Shown: piece after piece, positions 16,684 to 24,860 of the stretch
Position numbering within the stretch: position 1 is the stretch's first letter
Layout of the letters: the number at the start of each line of letters is the position of its first letter
Assembly: GCA_964526785.1 (NCBI GenBank)
Contig: CAZGMJ010000006.1
Coordinates: 1 to 64,000, forward strand
DNA: 64,000 bases
Direction: 5' to 3'
From: CAZGMJ01 sp964526785
Lineage (GTDB): Bacteria > Planctomycetota > Phycisphaerae > Sedimentisphaerales > Anaerobacaceae
Translations under genes and position numbers: made by a program
The notes under the pieces: model-generated
The model's input: the letters and a program-made list of their open reading frames with translations, nothing else
Databases searched by the model: none
Told to the model about the DNA's origin: nothing

Positions 16684-18690
16684 ATGAGTGAGAATCCGAG
16701 ATATTTTCTTTCGCGAGAGTTTTTCGTTGTGGTTCTTTTCGTAATGATGCTGTTTGTTCCGGGGATATCAGCGGACGTTCGTCTGCCTGCTATTATTGGC
16801 GATGACATGGTGTTGCAACAGGGCAAGAGGGTTCCGATATGGGGCTGGGCCGAGCCGGGCGAGACGGTCACCGTCGGGGTCAGTTGGCACAGCATGAAGT
16901 GGGGTGTGACCGCAGGCGACGACGGCAAGTGGAAGTTCGATATGAAAGCCCCGGAAGTCGGCGGGCCGTATGAAATGACCTTCAGCGCGGGCAACACCGT
17001 CACGGTCAAGAACATACTCGTTGGCGAAGTGTGGGTCTGTTCAGGGCAGTCGAATATGCAGTGGCCGGTGCAGCGGTCGGCGGATGCGGAGCAGGAAATT
17101 GCGGCGGCGGATTATCCGAAGATACGACTGTTCTCGGTCACGCGCACCGTGGCGGATGAGCCGCAGGAAGATTGCGTGGCGAAGTGGACCTCGTGCAGCC
17201 CCCAGACGGTTCCGGAGTTCTCAGCGGTCGGTTACTTCTTCGGCAGGCGTCTGTACAAGGAGTTGGACGTGCCGATCGGCCTGATTCACACGAGTTGGGG
17301 AGGTACGCCCGCTGAAGCATGGACAAGCGCCGAGACGCTTGGCGAGCTCGATGACTACGAGGATATCATCGAGAGGATGACAGAGTACGAGCAGGACCCT
17401 GAGCCGTTCGACCGCGAATATGAAGAAAGGATGGCAGAGTGGCGTGCAGAGATTACTCTGGCGGGCGAGTCGGGCAAACGCTGTATCGAGGCGGATTTCA
17501 ACGATTCGGGCTGGAACCAGATGTATGTACCAAAGCTCTGGGAGCAGGAAGGACTGGCTGATTTCGACGGCCTTGTGTGGCTGCGGAAGGAGGTGGAGGT
17601 GCCCGAGTCGTGGTTGGGCAAGGATCTGGTTCTGCAACTGGGGCCGATTGACGACATGGACACCACATGGTTTAACGGCACCAAAGTCGGCGCACATGAG
17701 CGAAGCGGCCAATACCAGGCAAATCGCAGGTACAGGGTGCCGGGTGATCTGGTGCAGGCGGGGCGTAACGTGATTGTGGTAAAAGTGATGGATACCGGCG
17801 GCGGAGGAGGTATTTACGGCAACCGCGACAAGCTGTGGCTCAAGCCCGCGATGTCGGATGATTCGATCGCGCTGGCCGGGCAATGGAAGTATAAGAAGGG
17901 GTTCGATCTGGCGTCCGTGCCGGCACAGCCCAAGGGACCACCCCGCATTGATAATCCGCGTGCTCCCACTTCGCTTTATAACGGCATGATTGCTCCGCTT
18001 TTGCCTTATGGTATCGCCGGCGCGATATGGTACCAAGGGGAGGCCAATGCGAATCGAGCGTATCAGTATCGCACACTGTTTCCGGCCATGATTAAGGACT
18101 GGCGCAAAAACTGGGGGCAGGGGACATTTCCATTCTTGTTCGTGCAGCTTGCCAATTTTATGGCGGTCAACAACGAACCGATGGAGAGCGCGTGGGCGGA
18201 ACTCCGTGAGGCGCAACTTATGACTCTGAACCTGCCTGAGACGGGCATGGCGGTGATCATTGATATCGGCGAGGCGGATGATATTCACCCCAAGAACAAA
18301 CAGGACGTTGGCAAACGTCTGGCACTTTGGGCTTTGGCCAAGACTTACGAGCAGGATATCGCGTATTCGGGTCCGCTTTATAGGTCCATGGTGGTCGAAG
18401 ACGGCAAGGCGATTATTCACTTCGATCATGCTGGAGATGGCTTGGTCGCGAGAGGCGGCGAGCGCTTGAAGGGATTCAGCATTGCGGGGGAAGACCGCGA
18501 GTTCGTCTGGGCGGACGCGAAAATCGAGGGCGGGACCGTTGTTGTTCAATCCGACCAGGTGAACGAACCGGTCGCGGTCCGTTATGCGTGGGCGAATAAT
18601 CCTGTGTGCAATCTCTATAACGAAGCCGGATTGCCCGCCTCGCCGTTTAGGACGGATGACTGGCCCGGCGCTACCATAGGCAACAGGTAG
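16684..18690 (+). CDS. Secreted sialate O-acetylesterase-like SGNH hydrolase
   Basis: A 668-residue exported esterase. The signal peptide (about 1-30, ending PGISADV) is followed by the opening typical of this family (LPAIIGDDMVLQQG, then VPIWGWAEPGE). The SGNH nucleophile is Ser123 in CSGQSNMQWP. A later block has IWYQGEANA, and the catalytic Asp/His are in EADDIHPKNK (His535). A jelly-roll insert (about 255-385) resembles beta-galactosidase sugar-binding domains, as in other bacterial members. It removes acetyl groups from sugars, probably preparing acetylated polysaccharide for the neighbouring GH26-type enzyme. The ATG at 16684 lies eight bases after AGGAG. Confidence 0.92.
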   Translation: MSENPRYFLSREFFVVVLFVMMLFVPGISADVRLPAIIGDDMVLQQGKRVPIWGWAEPGETVTVGVSWHSMKWGVTAGDDGKWKFDMKAPEVGGPYEMTFSAGNTVTVKNILVGEVWVCSGQSNMQWPVQRSADAEQEIAAADYPKIRLFSVTRTVADEPQEDCVAKWTSCSPQTVPEFSAVGYFFGRRLYKELDVPIGLIHTSWGGTPAEAWTSAETLGELDDYEDIIERMTEYEQDPEPFDREYEERMAEWRAEITLAGESGKRCIEADFNDSGWNQMYVPKLWEQEGLADFDGLVWLRKEVEVPESWLGKDLVLQLGPIDDMDTTWFNGTKVGAHERSGQYQANRRYRVPGDLVQAGRNVIVVKVMDTGGGGGIYGNRDKLWLKPAMSDDSIALAGQWKYKKGFDLASVPAQPKGPPRIDNPRAPTSLYNGMIAPLLPYGIAGAIWYQGEANANRAYQYRTLFPAMIKDWRKNWGQGTFPFLFVQLANFMAVNNEPMESAWAELREAQLMTLNLPETGMAVIIDIGEADDIHPKNKQDVGKRLALWALAKTYEQDIAYSGPLYRSMVVEDGKAIIHFDHAGDGLVARGGERLKGFSIAGEDREFVWADAKIEGGTVVVQSDQVNEPVAVRYAWANNPVCNLYNEAGLPASPFRTDDWPGATIGNR

Positions 18691-19125
18691 TGTATTCCGT
18701 GCAGGCGGAGTGTATGGTTGTTGGTTGCGGCTGACTGCCGGCAATACCGTGGCATTAATTCGATACGGTGCGGCACTGTCTCAAAAAAGTGACAAAGCCC
18801 TTTGACATGTCGTCCGCGACTGTTATACTCAGATCTTCCGGGTGGTTCGCACCCCCATACGCCGATTCTTGTGCGTGTGATATCTTCGGGCGGTTCACAA
18901 ACGTTGATGGCTTGACGTATTCACAGTCAGGCCGAATGCTGCGTATATTGTGGGCATGATCGCTCAATAACCGCAAGGTCCTTGCCGGATCCATTCATTC
19001 GTCCACAATGCGGCAAGCCCAATAGTCCTGTGCGGGGTCCGGTTATTCGGATTTATCAGTGGATGGATTTGTGCCATGAAGCAGTCAGTTGGCTTTGTTG
19101 AGCCCAGCAATGACGGGAGCAAAAG
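18691..19125 (+). other. Intergenic region before the EIIA gene, 435 bases
   Basis: No supported gene. It holds an imperfect inverted repeat at about 18737-18776 (TGCCG and ACCGT pairing with ACGGT and CGGCA), perhaps the end of the esterase transcript, then the promoter at 18802-18829. The rest forms a leader of nearly 290 bases before the EIIA start. Confidence 0.4.
18802..18829 (+). promoter_or_regulatory. Sigma-70-type promoter upstream of the EIIA/antiporter pair
   Basis: TTGACA at 18802-18807 and TATACT at 18824-18829 with a 16-base spacer, a near-consensus pair. The next plus-strand gene starts at 19126, giving an untranslated leader of nearly 290 bases. No recognised riboswitch fold was seen in it. 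Confidence 0.6.
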
Positions 19126-19941
19126 ATGAAACTTGCAGAGGTTGTACGAAAAGAATGTGTTGAGGTGGGGGCCCATTGCATCGGGAAGGAGGAGGCTTTG
19201 CAGCAAATAGCCCGGATCGCGGTGAGAAGCCCAATGCTTGATCTAGTCAGCCAGGAGGACGTCCTTGACGGACTCAAGCGGCGAGAAGAACTCGGTTCGA
19301 CCGGATTTGGCGAAGGTATTGCAATTCCGCACTGTCGTCTTGAGGGTGTGTCCGACTTTGTGCTGGGCATCGTTACAATTCCGCAGGGCGTTGAATTCGA
19401 TGCGATCGATGGGGAAAAAGTCAACATCATTATCTTTATCGTCGCACCGAAAATTGAATCAGAAAAACATGTCAAACTTCTCTCGGCAATTTCGCAGATC
19501 CTTCTGGCGCCCGGAACACGGAAGGAGATGCTGGCTCAAACAGACCGTGAAGGTCTTTATGAGAGTTTTCTGCGCCACACGGTCAGTAATATCAATGGCC
19601 GGGAGGACCAGAAGGATAAGAATCTTATCCAGGTCTTCATTCAGGATGAAGCGACTTTCAAAGATATCTTGCAGGTGCTGGCAGGTATCGAATCGAGTTC
19701 GGTAGTAGCCCTCGACGCTGAGAATGCGAGTGCTTATCTCGCCAAACTCCCTCTGTTTGCTGAATTCTGGACTGACGAGCCCGGTAAGTTCTGCCGAATT
19801 GTCGTGGCTGTTGTGGAGCAGGGGCTCGTCAATGAAACGATTCGGAGAATCGAGACCGTTACGGGCGATCTGAACCAGGCCGCCGGTGTGATGGCCATAG
19901 TCCAGCCTATATCATATGCGGCCGGTTCGCTTAATGCATAG
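19126..19941 (+). CDS. PTS EIIA (fructose/nitrogen-type) domain joined to a PII-like C-terminal domain
   Basis: A 271-residue cytosolic protein. Residues 1-150 are a PTS EIIA type 2 domain: the phospho-acceptor is His69 in GEGIAIPHCRL, after the usual GSTGFGEG. Residues about 165-265 (LIQVFIQDEATFKDILQVLA, later FCRIVVAVVEQGLVNETIRRIE) look like a small ferredoxin-like or PII-like regulatory fold. No EIIB or EIIC is nearby, so sugar transport is unlikely and a regulatory role is more plausible, as for PtsN. The next gene is a cation/proton antiporter 47 bases downstream, which suggests that this protein controls the antiporter. Confidence 0.82.
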   Translation: MKLAEVVRKECVEVGAHCIGKEEALQQIARIAVRSPMLDLVSQEDVLDGLKRREELGSTGFGEGIAIPHCRLEGVSDFVLGIVTIPQGVEFDAIDGEKVNIIIFIVAPKIESEKHVKLLSAISQILLAPGTRKEMLAQTDREGLYESFLRHTVSNINGREDQKDKNLIQVFIQDEATFKDILQVLAGIESSSVVALDAENASAYLAKLPLFAEFWTDEPGKFCRIVVAVVEQGLVNETIRRIETVTGDLNQAAGVMAIVQPISYAAGSLNA

Positions 19942-19988
19942 TCGTCCAGGCATTCCCGTGGAAGTTCTTCAATGCTGAGTATTCTGTC

Positions 19989-21239
19989 ATGGTACCTGAT
20001 CTTTCGTTTCTTAAGCTATCTCTGCTGACGCTTGCGGGTTTGGCAACGCTGGCAGGCTTTTATTGCGGGTCTCTCGCTCGCCGTATTCATCTTCCGTCGC
20101 TGATCGGCTACATGGTCCTTGGCGTGATGATTGGTCCCTCGGTGTTCAACCTTTTCACCGAGGCATCTTTGCAGCCCCTGACGTTCATAACCGAGATATC
20201 ACTTGGATTCGTGGCCTTCGGCATCGGTGCCGAATTGAGTATGGTTTCGCTCAAGCGACTCGGAGTCGGTATTGTGCTGATCATTCTGGCCGAGTCTTTC
20301 ACGGCGTTTGGAGTCGTGCTGGGGGCCATATACCTGCTGACGAGGGATCTTCCGCTTGCTCTGGTGTTTGCCGCTGTAGCCCCGGCCAGTGCTCCGGCCG
20401 GGACAGTGGCGGTTATTCATGAGTACCGCGCAAAGGGAAATCTTACAAAAGCTCTCTATGCGGTTGTTGGTTTCGATGATGGCCTGGCTATCGTGATTTT
20501 TGGCTTTGCCGCTGCCCTGGCCAAGAACATTCTGGTTGGGGAGGTATCGGATACGAACGTCAGCGTGCTTTCTGCCATGTATCCGCCTGTCCGGGAGGTA
20601 TTCCTGAGTCTGTTAGTGGGAACGCTCGCGGGTTTCATTTTCTGCCATCTGGTGCGGCGACTGAATAACTCTCGCGACATTCTGATCCTTGTGTTCGGCA
20701 CAGTTCTGGTTGTTACAGGCCTGTCGGTGCGTTGGCATTTGTCATTGATTCTGACGAATATGGTGATCGGTTTCGTCCTGGTTAATACGCGGCGGGAAAC
20801 GCTCGTGCATCACGTGGTTGCCCCTTTACACGAAATCATGCCGCTGTTGTTTATCCTCTTTTTCTGCCTTGCCGGTGCGCATTTGAATCTTGGCGCGCTG
20901 CCCAGTCTTGGCCTGATCGGATTAGTCTACATTCTGGCAAGATCGGCCGGTCTAATGAGCGGTGCGTACTGGGGCGGTTCACTGGGACGTGTTGAACCGA
21001 AGATCCGCAAGTACATCGGTATGGGGATTCTGTCGCAAGCGGGCGTGGCGATTGGGTTGTCGTTAATCGTCCGGCACGAATTCACTCAACTCAACGCTGA
21101 GTATGGTGTTCCGCATGCTCTGGAGATCGGCGGGAAGGTCCTTACGACCATTACGGCAACGTGCATCTTCTTTGAGATCATCGGGCCGATTCTGACGCGC
21201 ATTGCGCTGCGTAAGGCAGGTGAGATAGGCCAGGCATAA
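19989..21239 (+). CDS. Monovalent cation/proton antiporter (CPA2/KefB type)
   Basis: A 416-residue membrane protein with about 11-13 helices, starting LSFLKLSLLTLAGLATLAGF. It carries family features such as LPSLIGYMVLGVMIGPS, a helix with FAAVAPASAPAGTVAVIHEY and a FDDGLAIVIFGFA motif with the Asp pair in mid-membrane. It would exchange Na+ or K+ for protons. It lacks the cytosolic TrkA-N/RCK domain of Kef proteins, so regulation may come from the EIIA-PII-like protein encoded just upstream. The shared orientation and 47-base gap suggest one operon. Confidence 0.88.
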   Translation: MVPDLSFLKLSLLTLAGLATLAGFYCGSLARRIHLPSLIGYMVLGVMIGPSVFNLFTEASLQPLTFITEISLGFVAFGIGAELSMVSLKRLGVGIVLIILAESFTAFGVVLGAIYLLTRDLPLALVFAAVAPASAPAGTVAVIHEYRAKGNLTKALYAVVGFDDGLAIVIFGFAAALAKNILVGEVSDTNVSVLSAMYPPVREVFLSLLVGTLAGFIFCHLVRRLNNSRDILILVFGTVLVVTGLSVRWHLSLILTNMVIGFVLVNTRRETLVHHVVAPLHEIMPLLFILFFCLAGAHLNLGALPSLGLIGLVYILARSAGLMSGAYWGGSLGRVEPKIRKYIGMGILSQAGVAIGLSLIVRHEFTQLNAEYGVPHALEIGGKVLTTITATCIFFEIIGPILTRIALRKAGEIGQA

Positions 21240-21594
21240 CAGGGAGGTTCGAAGTGGGATCGTGCAGGGAACTGCGCGCATCGCCGCCATCGATCTTATG
21301 GCATATAAGGTCTTGCAAATGCAGGCCTTATCGGTGCTTTCTTCGGGTGATATGGAGGGGCCGATAACCATGGCATGAACTGCTTTGCGACGCTGTCAAT
21401 GCGGTAATTGCGCCAATTTGAGGTGGACAAGATCCCTGTTGTGGCCGATGCTAATAGAGAAGCGCGCAGCGTCTTGGAATGCGCGCAGAATGGGGATTAC
21501 GTTGCATAGACGATCGATTTGGAATAATACGGCCTTGCGTTCAGAGGATTGCTGCATTATGCCTCAGTTCGTCGCGACTGGATCCGGAGCACAT
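21240..21594 (+). other. Intergenic region between antiporter and rnpA, 355 bases
   Basis: An imperfect hairpin at 21306-21330 (TAAGGTCTTGCA pairing with TGCAGGCCTTA, one bulge) lies about 70 bases after the antiporter stop and could end that transcript, though no T-run follows. The region just before rnpA is where rpmH (L34) normally sits; I find no Arg/Lys-rich 44-residue frame there. Confidence 0.4.
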
Positions 21595-21993
21595 ATGGGA
21601 AAAAACACGTTTGGTAAAGAGGGCCGACTCGTGAGCAACAGGCAATTCAAGCGGGTCCTGGCCCATCGCGTCAGTGCTCGTGATGGATTGCTGGCCGTGT
21701 ATATGGCTCCGAATACAAGCGACGTTCCGCGGTTGGGCGTCTCGGTCGGCAAGTCCTGCGGTAATGCGGTGGCGCGTAACCGATTCAAGCGTTTGATACG
21801 GGAGGCGTTTCGTTTGAGCCGGCCTGAGATACCGGTTGCGTTCGATTACGTGGTGATGGTTTCGCCCCAGTGGGCACAGCGGTTGGACGGCCAGAAAGGC
21901 AAAGTGGCTTCGACGGCAATTGGTCTGGATTGCGTTCGCAGTTCCTTCGAATCTCTTGTTCGGACTGCGTACCGGAGAACGGGGCGGATATGA
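21595..21993 (+). CDS. rnpA: Ribonuclease P protein component
   Basis: A 132-residue RnpA, the basic protein subunit that helps RNase P RNA cut tRNA 5' leaders. It has the family order: GRLVSNRQFKRVLAH, then RLGVSVGKSCGNAVARNRFKRLIREAFR containing the RNR signature (longest intact part NAVARNRFKRLIREAF), then FDYVVMVSP. I start at the ATG at 21595, five bases after GGAG; the open frame continues upstream but that part looks noncoding. The usual neighbours rpmH, yidD and yidC are absent. An 18-codon frame overlapping the stop (ATGATG, 21990-22046) is too short to judge. Confidence 0.93.
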   Translation: MGKNTFGKEGRLVSNRQFKRVLAHRVSARDGLLAVYMAPNTSDVPRLGVSVGKSCGNAVARNRFKRLIREAFRLSRPEIPVAFDYVVMVSPQWAQRLDGQKGKVASTAIGLDCVRSSFESLVRTAYRRTGRI

Positions 21994-22085
21994 TGGAGCC
22001 AATCATTATCGGGTTGTACATTGCTGCTGAATCAACTTTGATATGAAGGGGATTGAGGACTGTTGTGGCTGATCAGGAGAAACTG

Positions 22086-22325
22086 ATGTCGATTGGTACC
22101 GCGGCGAAAGAGGCGGGTGTTTCGCGTCAATCTCTGCAGTACTACCTCATGATCGGCTTGCTCGAACCGACAGAAACGACGTCCGGCGGCAGACGCCTGT
22201 TTGACGCAGAAGCCGTGGAACGCATCAAGCTCATTAAACAACTCAACGAGACGGGCTATCCGCTGCGGGCGATACGCGAACTGTTTGTGGAAGGCCATAC
22301 CGACTGGAAAGGAAAACGCAAGTGA
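22086..22325 (+). CDS. Small MerR-family-like DNA-binding regulator
   Basis: A protein of about 79 residues that is almost only a MerR winged-helix domain (SIGTAAKEAGVSRQSLQYY, then GGRRLFDAEAVERIKLIKQ). It has no dimerisation coil beyond about residue 65 and no effector domain. Of three possible starts (TTG 22053, GTG 22065, ATG 22086), I chose the ATG because AGGAG sits six bases before it and the domain begins there. Its stop overlaps the start of the MCE gene (GTGA), so the two are translationally coupled and it may control that gene. Confidence 0.82.
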   Translation: MSIGTAAKEAGVSRQSLQYYLMIGLLEPTETTSGGRRLFDAEAVERIKLIKQLNETGYPLRAIRELFVEGHTDWKGKRK

Positions 22326-23365
22326 GTGACTACGAATCCTCTCAGAGACGACGAAACGTCGTCGTGGGTTGCTTTGTCATCGTGGGTCTCGGAGCTCTGG
22401 TTTGGCTCATTTTCAAATTCGGAGACCTGCCAACGGTTGTGACGCAGGTCGGTTCGTTCGAAGTGTACGTGCAGTTTCCCACCGCTCCGGGCGTGCAGAG
22501 AGATACGCCCGTGCGTTTCTGCGGATACCAGATCGGTCGTGTTACGGGCGTGATGGCACCGGAACCCCGCACGGATCTGAACACGGGCAAGGAATACCAC
22601 CAGACTGTTGCGGTTTTACACATCGATGATCAGTTCAGCAACATACCATGCAATTCCGAGGTCAAGCTGATGACGCGGGGACTCGGCAGCAGCTATATCG
22701 AGTTGAAGATTGATCCCGACAAATTACCCGCCCCACCTATGGATCCGAATGTGCCGGAAAGCTGCTTTTTGATGGATGGCATGTGGCTGCAGGGGTCGAC
22801 CGGCGTGACCAGCGAGTTCTTCCCCGCCGAGAGCCAGAAGAAACTGGATACGTTGATCGACAGCATTATCGCCGTGATGGGTAATGCGAACGACGTACTT
22901 GGGGACCCCAACAACAAGGAGAACCTCAAACTGACGCTGGCCAATCTCACAAACGCTTCGGCACACGCCGGCGAGCGGCTTGACGAGGCGAAAGAGACGC
23001 TTGAACGGGTCAACGCGGTCCTTGCCAATGCAACCGAGGCAATCGAGAAGGCCAAGCCTGCGATTGACGAGTATCGCAAACTCGCTACAACCGGGACCGG
23101 GACGCTGAACAGCTTTGAGGACAAGGCCGAACGATTGGTGACCTCACTGATCGTGACCAGCGAGCAGATCGGTGAATCTGCAGCGCAGCTTCGGGTTGCC
23201 CTCGAGAAGATGAACGCCGGAGAAGGCACGGCCGGGCGCATCATGAACGACGGCAAGCTCTACGAGAAGCTCCTCGAAAACACCGAGCAGCTTAAGGAGA
23301 TGCTGGCCGAGATCAAAGCATTCGCCAATCAGGCCAGAGAAAAGGGCTTACGCATCAAACTGTGA
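22322..23365 (+). CDS. MCE/MlaD-family lipid-transport protein
   Basis: A 347-residue inner-membrane-anchored protein. One N-terminal helix (VVVGCFVIVGLGALVWLIF) precedes an MCE domain (FEVYVQFPTAPGVQRDTPVR, then FCGYQIGRVTGV). The long C-terminal part (about 180-345) is helical coiled coil with repeated Ala/Glu/Lys heptads (LANLTNASAHAGERLDEAKE). MlaD-type proteins form rings or tubes that carry phospholipids between membranes. The permease and ATPase partners (MlaE, MlaF) are not adjacent. A GTG start overlaps the upstream regulator stop. Confidence 0.88.
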   Translation: MSDYESSQRRRNVVVGCFVIVGLGALVWLIFKFGDLPTVVTQVGSFEVYVQFPTAPGVQRDTPVRFCGYQIGRVTGVMAPEPRTDLNTGKEYHQTVAVLHIDDQFSNIPCNSEVKLMTRGLGSSYIELKIDPDKLPAPPMDPNVPESCFLMDGMWLQGSTGVTSEFFPAESQKKLDTLIDSIIAVMGNANDVLGDPNNKENLKLTLANLTNASAHAGERLDEAKETLERVNAVLANATEAIEKAKPAIDEYRKLATTGTGTLNSFEDKAERLVTSLIVTSEQIGESAAQLRVALEKMNAGEGTAGRIMNDGKLYEKLLENTEQLKEMLAEIKAFANQAREKGLRIKL

Positions 23366-23412
23366 GATCCCGCCGGGCTGGGGTAGCTTGCCGGACGGGC
23401 CGGTCCATGCAT

Positions 23413-24816
23413 TCAGGCGGTTCGATAAACTGCCAGTTCTCGTATTATGGGTGATGCCGTAGAATCAAGGGTCCGCAGCCGGATTTCGACGGTCTCAATC
23501 GGTTTGAACCGCTCGATTCTCTTATGGCCGACCGAGGTGCCTTTGCAAACAGATTCCCAGCTTCCATTTGGCGTTCTTGCTTCAACCGCATAGCTGCGGA
23601 TTCTCTCGCCCCTGGTAATATCTTCCATTATGGAGACGTGATCGACGCGTGAGGCTTTGGGCAGGGCAAGTCGCACAAGTGTTCCACGTCCCTGCGTTCT
23701 TGCCAGGGGGGTGGCAAAGCGTTTCCTGATTGCTTTGCCAAACTCAGCGTATCGCTCGAAGTCGGCGTCCGGGATCAGGCCATCGCTGTCGGGCACCGCC
23801 CCGAGTATCAGATTCGCATTGCGTCCGACAGATTTGTAATACATGTCAATGAGTCGATCCAGCGGCTGCAGGCGATGCTCGCGATTTGGAATCCACAGCC
23901 AATCGTGCTCCCTAATGGGCGCGTCGCACATAGCGGGGCACCAGACGGCGCCATTCGGATCACCGTGCTGAAGCAGAGAAGTCCGCTGTTTGGGGTCTTT
24001 GTGAGCGCGGAGCTGGCTGGCTGTTGTAGGCATGGTGGACCAGCATGGATAGCCGGCTGTGCCTGCTTCGTTGCCTGCCCAACGGTGTTCGGCCCGCTGC
24101 AGGCTGTGGTAGAATACGGCGCTCGGCTGCAAGTTCTCTACGATTGGCAGGACGTCCGGGCCGCCTTGCTGCGGTGTAATTACGCCCCCATCGAACCATA
24201 TCTCACATAATGGGCCGTATCGCGAGCATAGTTCTTCGACGATCTGCTCGCACGTTTGCATATACCGGGCTCGCTCGTCGGCACTGCCACCTTTGCCTCC
24301 ATACAGTTTGTAGTTGTAAACGTCCCAGTAAGCATTGAAGCGGATGCCGATGTATATGCCCGGGCGGATATCGTACTTGTGGCAGGATTCGACAAAGTCT
24401 TTGACGATATCGGCTTTGCCATCACGCCATTGGATCTGCCTGAGTCCGAACGGATAAGCGTCGCTTTGCCATTGCAGGAAGCCCTGATGATGCGTCGCCG
24501 TGAATACGGCATATCGTGCGCCCATGGCCCTGGCGGCTTCAAGCCACTGATCGGTATCGAGCTTGACGGGTCTGTATAGATTGGGATTCAGCAACTGGCG
24601 GCGCGAGCGTTCGTGGTGATGGCCTCCCGGCATGTAGACGTCGAGGTCGAAATGGTACACTAATCCCAGCTCGAAGTCCTGCCATGCGACCTGCCTCGGC
24701 AGAGGGGTGGGGACTGCCGCTGATTTGCGAGTGCGCGGTTGTGCCGCACGCAGGCAATTTGTGCCGCTTGCCAGGCCACTTGCCAGAGTTGCTTTTACAA
24801 AGTCCCGTCGGTTCAT
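23413..24816 (-). CDS. Exported GH29 alpha-L-fucosidase-like enzyme
   Basis: A 467-residue enzyme with a Tat-type leader (MNRRDFVKATLASGLASG). The GH29 barrel shows QDFELGLVYHFDLDVY, ARYAVFTATHHQGFLQW and the catalytic nucleophile Asp209 in CEIWFDGGV. A C-terminal beta part (about 355-467) resembles F5/8-type sugar-binding modules (RVDHVSIMEDITRGERIRSY). It should release alpha-L-fucose from glycans. It is followed on the same strand by neighbouring sulfatase and DUF4838 genes upstream, which suggests a sulfated, fucose-containing polysaccharide as target. The sulfatase gene ends 44 bases upstream. Confidence 0.88.
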   Translation of the reverse strand: MNRRDFVKATLASGLASGTNCLRAAQPRTRKSAAVPTPLPRQVAWQDFELGLVYHFDLDVYMPGGHHHERSRRQLLNPNLYRPVKLDTDQWLEAARAMGARYAVFTATHHQGFLQWQSDAYPFGLRQIQWRDGKADIVKDFVESCHKYDIRPGIYIGIRFNAYWDVYNYKLYGGKGGSADERARYMQTCEQIVEELCSRYGPLCEIWFDGGVITPQQGGPDVLPIVENLQPSAVFYHSLQRAEHRWAGNEAGTAGYPCWSTMPTTASQLRAHKDPKQRTSLLQHGDPNGAVWCPAMCDAPIREHDWLWIPNREHRLQPLDRLIDMYYKSVGRNANLILGAVPDSDGLIPDADFERYAEFGKAIRKRFATPLARTQGRGTLVRLALPKASRVDHVSIMEDITRGERIRSYAVEARTPNGSWESVCKGTSVGHKRIERFKPIETVEIRLRTLDSTASPIIRELAVYRTA

Positions 24817-24860
24817 ACTCCTACTCCTGAATCAAGAGCGGCTGCGCCTGATTGTGCGTT

